Shown: in pieces, positions 5,443-6,263 of the stretch | How the letters are laid out: every line of letters starts with the position of its first letter | Position numbering within the stretch: position 1 is the first letter of the stretch | Notes under the pieces: generated by a model | Database searches by the model: none | What the model was told of the DNA's origin: nothing | The model's input: the letters and a program-made list of their open reading frames with translations, nothing else | Program-made: the position numbers and the translations under genes | Assembly: GCA_018820745.1 (NCBI GenBank) | Contig: JAHJNP010000065.1 | Location: 1-6,263, forward strand | Direction of reading: 5' to 3' | From: Gammaproteobacteria bacterium | Lineage (GTDB): Bacteria > Pseudomonadota > Gammaproteobacteria > Burkholderiales > Thiobacillaceae | Length of the DNA stretch: 6,263 nucleotides

Positions 5443-5458
5443 GAAAAATGGCTGGCGC
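5443..5458. repeat. Direct repeat copy 2
   Basis: Exact 16-base match to 5283-5298 in the same orientation. On the - strand this copy forms the foot of a hairpin and the T-run of the probable terminator after the thioredoxin-fold gene. Confidence 0.7.
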
Positions 5459-5489
5459 CGGATGCCAGGCACCGGCATGCCGTGGCGCC
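5444..5489 (-). terminator. Probable intrinsic terminator of the thioredoxin-fold gene
   Basis: On the - strand, GGCGCC (5489-5484) pairs with GGCGCC (5459-5454), and the inner ATGCC/GGCAT (5478-5474 with 5466-5462) adds 5 bp across an asymmetric internal loop. Six bases after the stem comes TTTTT (5448-5444). It begins 2 bases after the stop codon at 5492. The imperfect stem keeps this moderate. Confidence 0.5.
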
Positions 5490-5491
5490 GC

Positions 5492-6263
5492 TCAGGGTGC
5501 GGGGGTGGCGACTGGTTCGTCCACGTAGCGCCAGATGTTCACGTCCCGCCCGGCTTCGCGAATGTGCTCGGTCTTGGCGGAAAGGAAGCGCTGGAAGCTG
5601 GGCTCCTTGAGGTATTCGCCCGACGCGACGTAGTCGAACATGCCCAGGGTATGGAACACGCGGAAGGACGATTCCCAGCGGATGGCTTCCTTGCCCGTGC
5701 GGTCGAACAGGACGATGCCCGGCGCATAGTTGACGCCGAGCTGGCGCACCCAGTCGCGCACCGCCATGCGTTTGCCTTCCGGCGTGGTGATCAGGTCGCG
5801 CGACCACATGTCGAGCTGCACGTTGTCGAACCTGGCGATGGCGTCGCGGGTTTCCGGGTCGGCCAGCACGCGGCGATGCAGCACTTCGCAGTCGGGGCAG
5901 TCCTTCTGCTCGAAGAACACGGCGAGCGGTCTGGCCGATTTGCCGCGGCGCCGCAGGTCGGTGACATTCTTCAGGAAGAAGTCCTGCTTGATCATCTCGC
6001 CCGAGGCCTGCTTGGGCACCTCGCGCGCAGCGACGAAATCGCGAAAAGCGATCTTGCTTTCCTGGCGTCCGCCGACCCAGTCGAGCGCGGCCTGCAGGCG
6101 TGCCGGCGGCACATAGCCATTGAGCCGCAGAACGGTTTTTCCGGTTTCGTCGAAGAACATCAGGCTGGGGGTGAACTGGATTTTGAGCGCCGCACTGTAG
6201 GTCTTTTCCGTGTAGGACTTGCCGTCCAGCCCGACGACCTCGCGGTCGCCCCAAATGTTGACC
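5492..6263 (-). CDS. Tandem thioredoxin-fold protein (SoxW-like), 5'-truncated by window edge
   Basis: The frame is open through the right edge, so the Met at 6160 is internal and 256 residues are visible. Visible residues 1-60 are the C-terminal half of a first thioredoxin-like domain: cis-Pro at FTPSLMFFD (30-38), then DETGK and a strand-helix end. Its active site lies outside the window. A second domain covers about 110-205, with redox motif CPDC (122-125) in FFEQKDCPDCEVL and cis-Pro in YAPGIVLFDRTGK (179-191). The last 50 residues are an extension ending in a Pro/Ala tail. The fold resembles SoxW-type thioredoxin-related proteins (COG2143), which act in the periplasm on disulfides of sulfur-oxidation or cytochrome proteins; a signal peptide cannot be checked here. 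It is separated from the regulator by 377 bases and a likely terminator, so I see no functional link with the secretion locus. Confidence 0.85.
   Translation of the reverse strand, partial: VNIWGDREVVGLDGKSYTEKTYSAALKIQFTPSLMFFDETGKTVLRLNGYVPPARLQAALDWVGGRQESKIAFRDFVAAREVPKQASGEMIKQDFFLKNVTDLRRRGKSARPLAVFFEQKDCPDCEVLHRRVLADPETRDAIARFDNVQLDMWSRDLITTPEGKRMAVRDWVRQLGVNYAPGIVLFDRTGKEAIRWESSFRVFHTLGMFDYVASGEYLKEPSFQRFLSAKTEHIREAGRDVNIWRYVDEPVATPAP

Larger units (their letters stand above)
5115..5491. other. 377-base intergenic region with repeats, no gene seen
   Basis: The stretch separates the start of the sigma-54 regulator from the stop of the thioredoxin-fold gene. Open frames across it have no ribosome site or recognisable protein. 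The regulator-proximal part (5121-5280) should hold the regulator's promoter, but no convincing -35/-10 or -24/-12 pair is visible. A short inverted repeat, TAGGG/CCCTA on the - strand near 5185-5200, could be an operator, at low confidence. The distal part (5283-5489) holds a direct repeat, an inverted REP-like pair and a terminator-like hairpin. Confidence 0.6.

Noticed and set aside
5196..6254. 352-residue open frame on the - strand
   Set aside because: It overlaps the thioredoxin-fold gene in another frame, is Arg/Gly/Pro-rich as expected of a shadow frame, and runs through the REP-like repeats. The alternative frame has CPDC and cis-Pro motifs.

Overview
The window looks like chromosomal DNA of a GC-rich Gram-negative proteobacterium, most likely a betaproteobacterium. 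That placement is inferred from overall composition, Shine-Dalgarno use, Sec signal peptides, an outer-membrane beta-barrel, a sigma-54 activator and a SoxW-like thioredoxin protein; no marker gene fixes it more tightly.

Layout: four genes on the + strand (1-2117) form an operon entering from the left edge. They are the C-terminus of a Gly/Asn/Ser-rich secreted protein, a 119-residue secreted protein, a periplasmic C39 (double-glycine type) cysteine peptidase, and a 234-residue secreted protein with a Q/N-rich segment. They converge, across a strong hairpin (2154-2187), on two - strand genes: a 436-residue outer-membrane beta-barrel with an N-terminal heptad coiled coil (2194-3504), and a sigma-54-dependent activator with a degenerate receiver-like domain (3699-5114). 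A 377-base intergenic stretch follows. It holds an inverted pair of REP-like elements with GTAG heads and a diverged direct repeat. The last gene is a 5'-truncated tandem thioredoxin-fold protein on the - strand (5492-6263).

Main interpretation: 1-5114 resembles a rearranged relative of the Pseudomonas Fap functional-amyloid locus, which pairs secreted amyloid subunits with a C39 peptidase (FapD) and a trimeric barrel with a periplasmic coiled coil (FapF). The peptidase and the barrel fit FapD and FapF by architecture. The three secreted proteins do not look like FapA, FapB, FapC or FapE to me. They share their own motif, TVxQNSGxNxLxQ followed by an alternating polar/hydrophobic tail, which recalls the Q-G-N-Q spacing of curli repeats. 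Two of them, the only two whose N-termini are visible, also carry a bacteriocin-style double-glycine leader motif (hydrophobic at -12, acidic or amide at -8, Leu at -7 and -4, Gly at -2) about 20-30 residues after the Sec signal. The adjacent C39 peptidase would be a natural processor. The proposed pathway is Sec export, periplasmic trimming by the C39 peptidase, passage through the barrel, and assembly of a surface fibre or coat, under sigma-54 control. Function and amyloid character are inferred from sequence patterns only.
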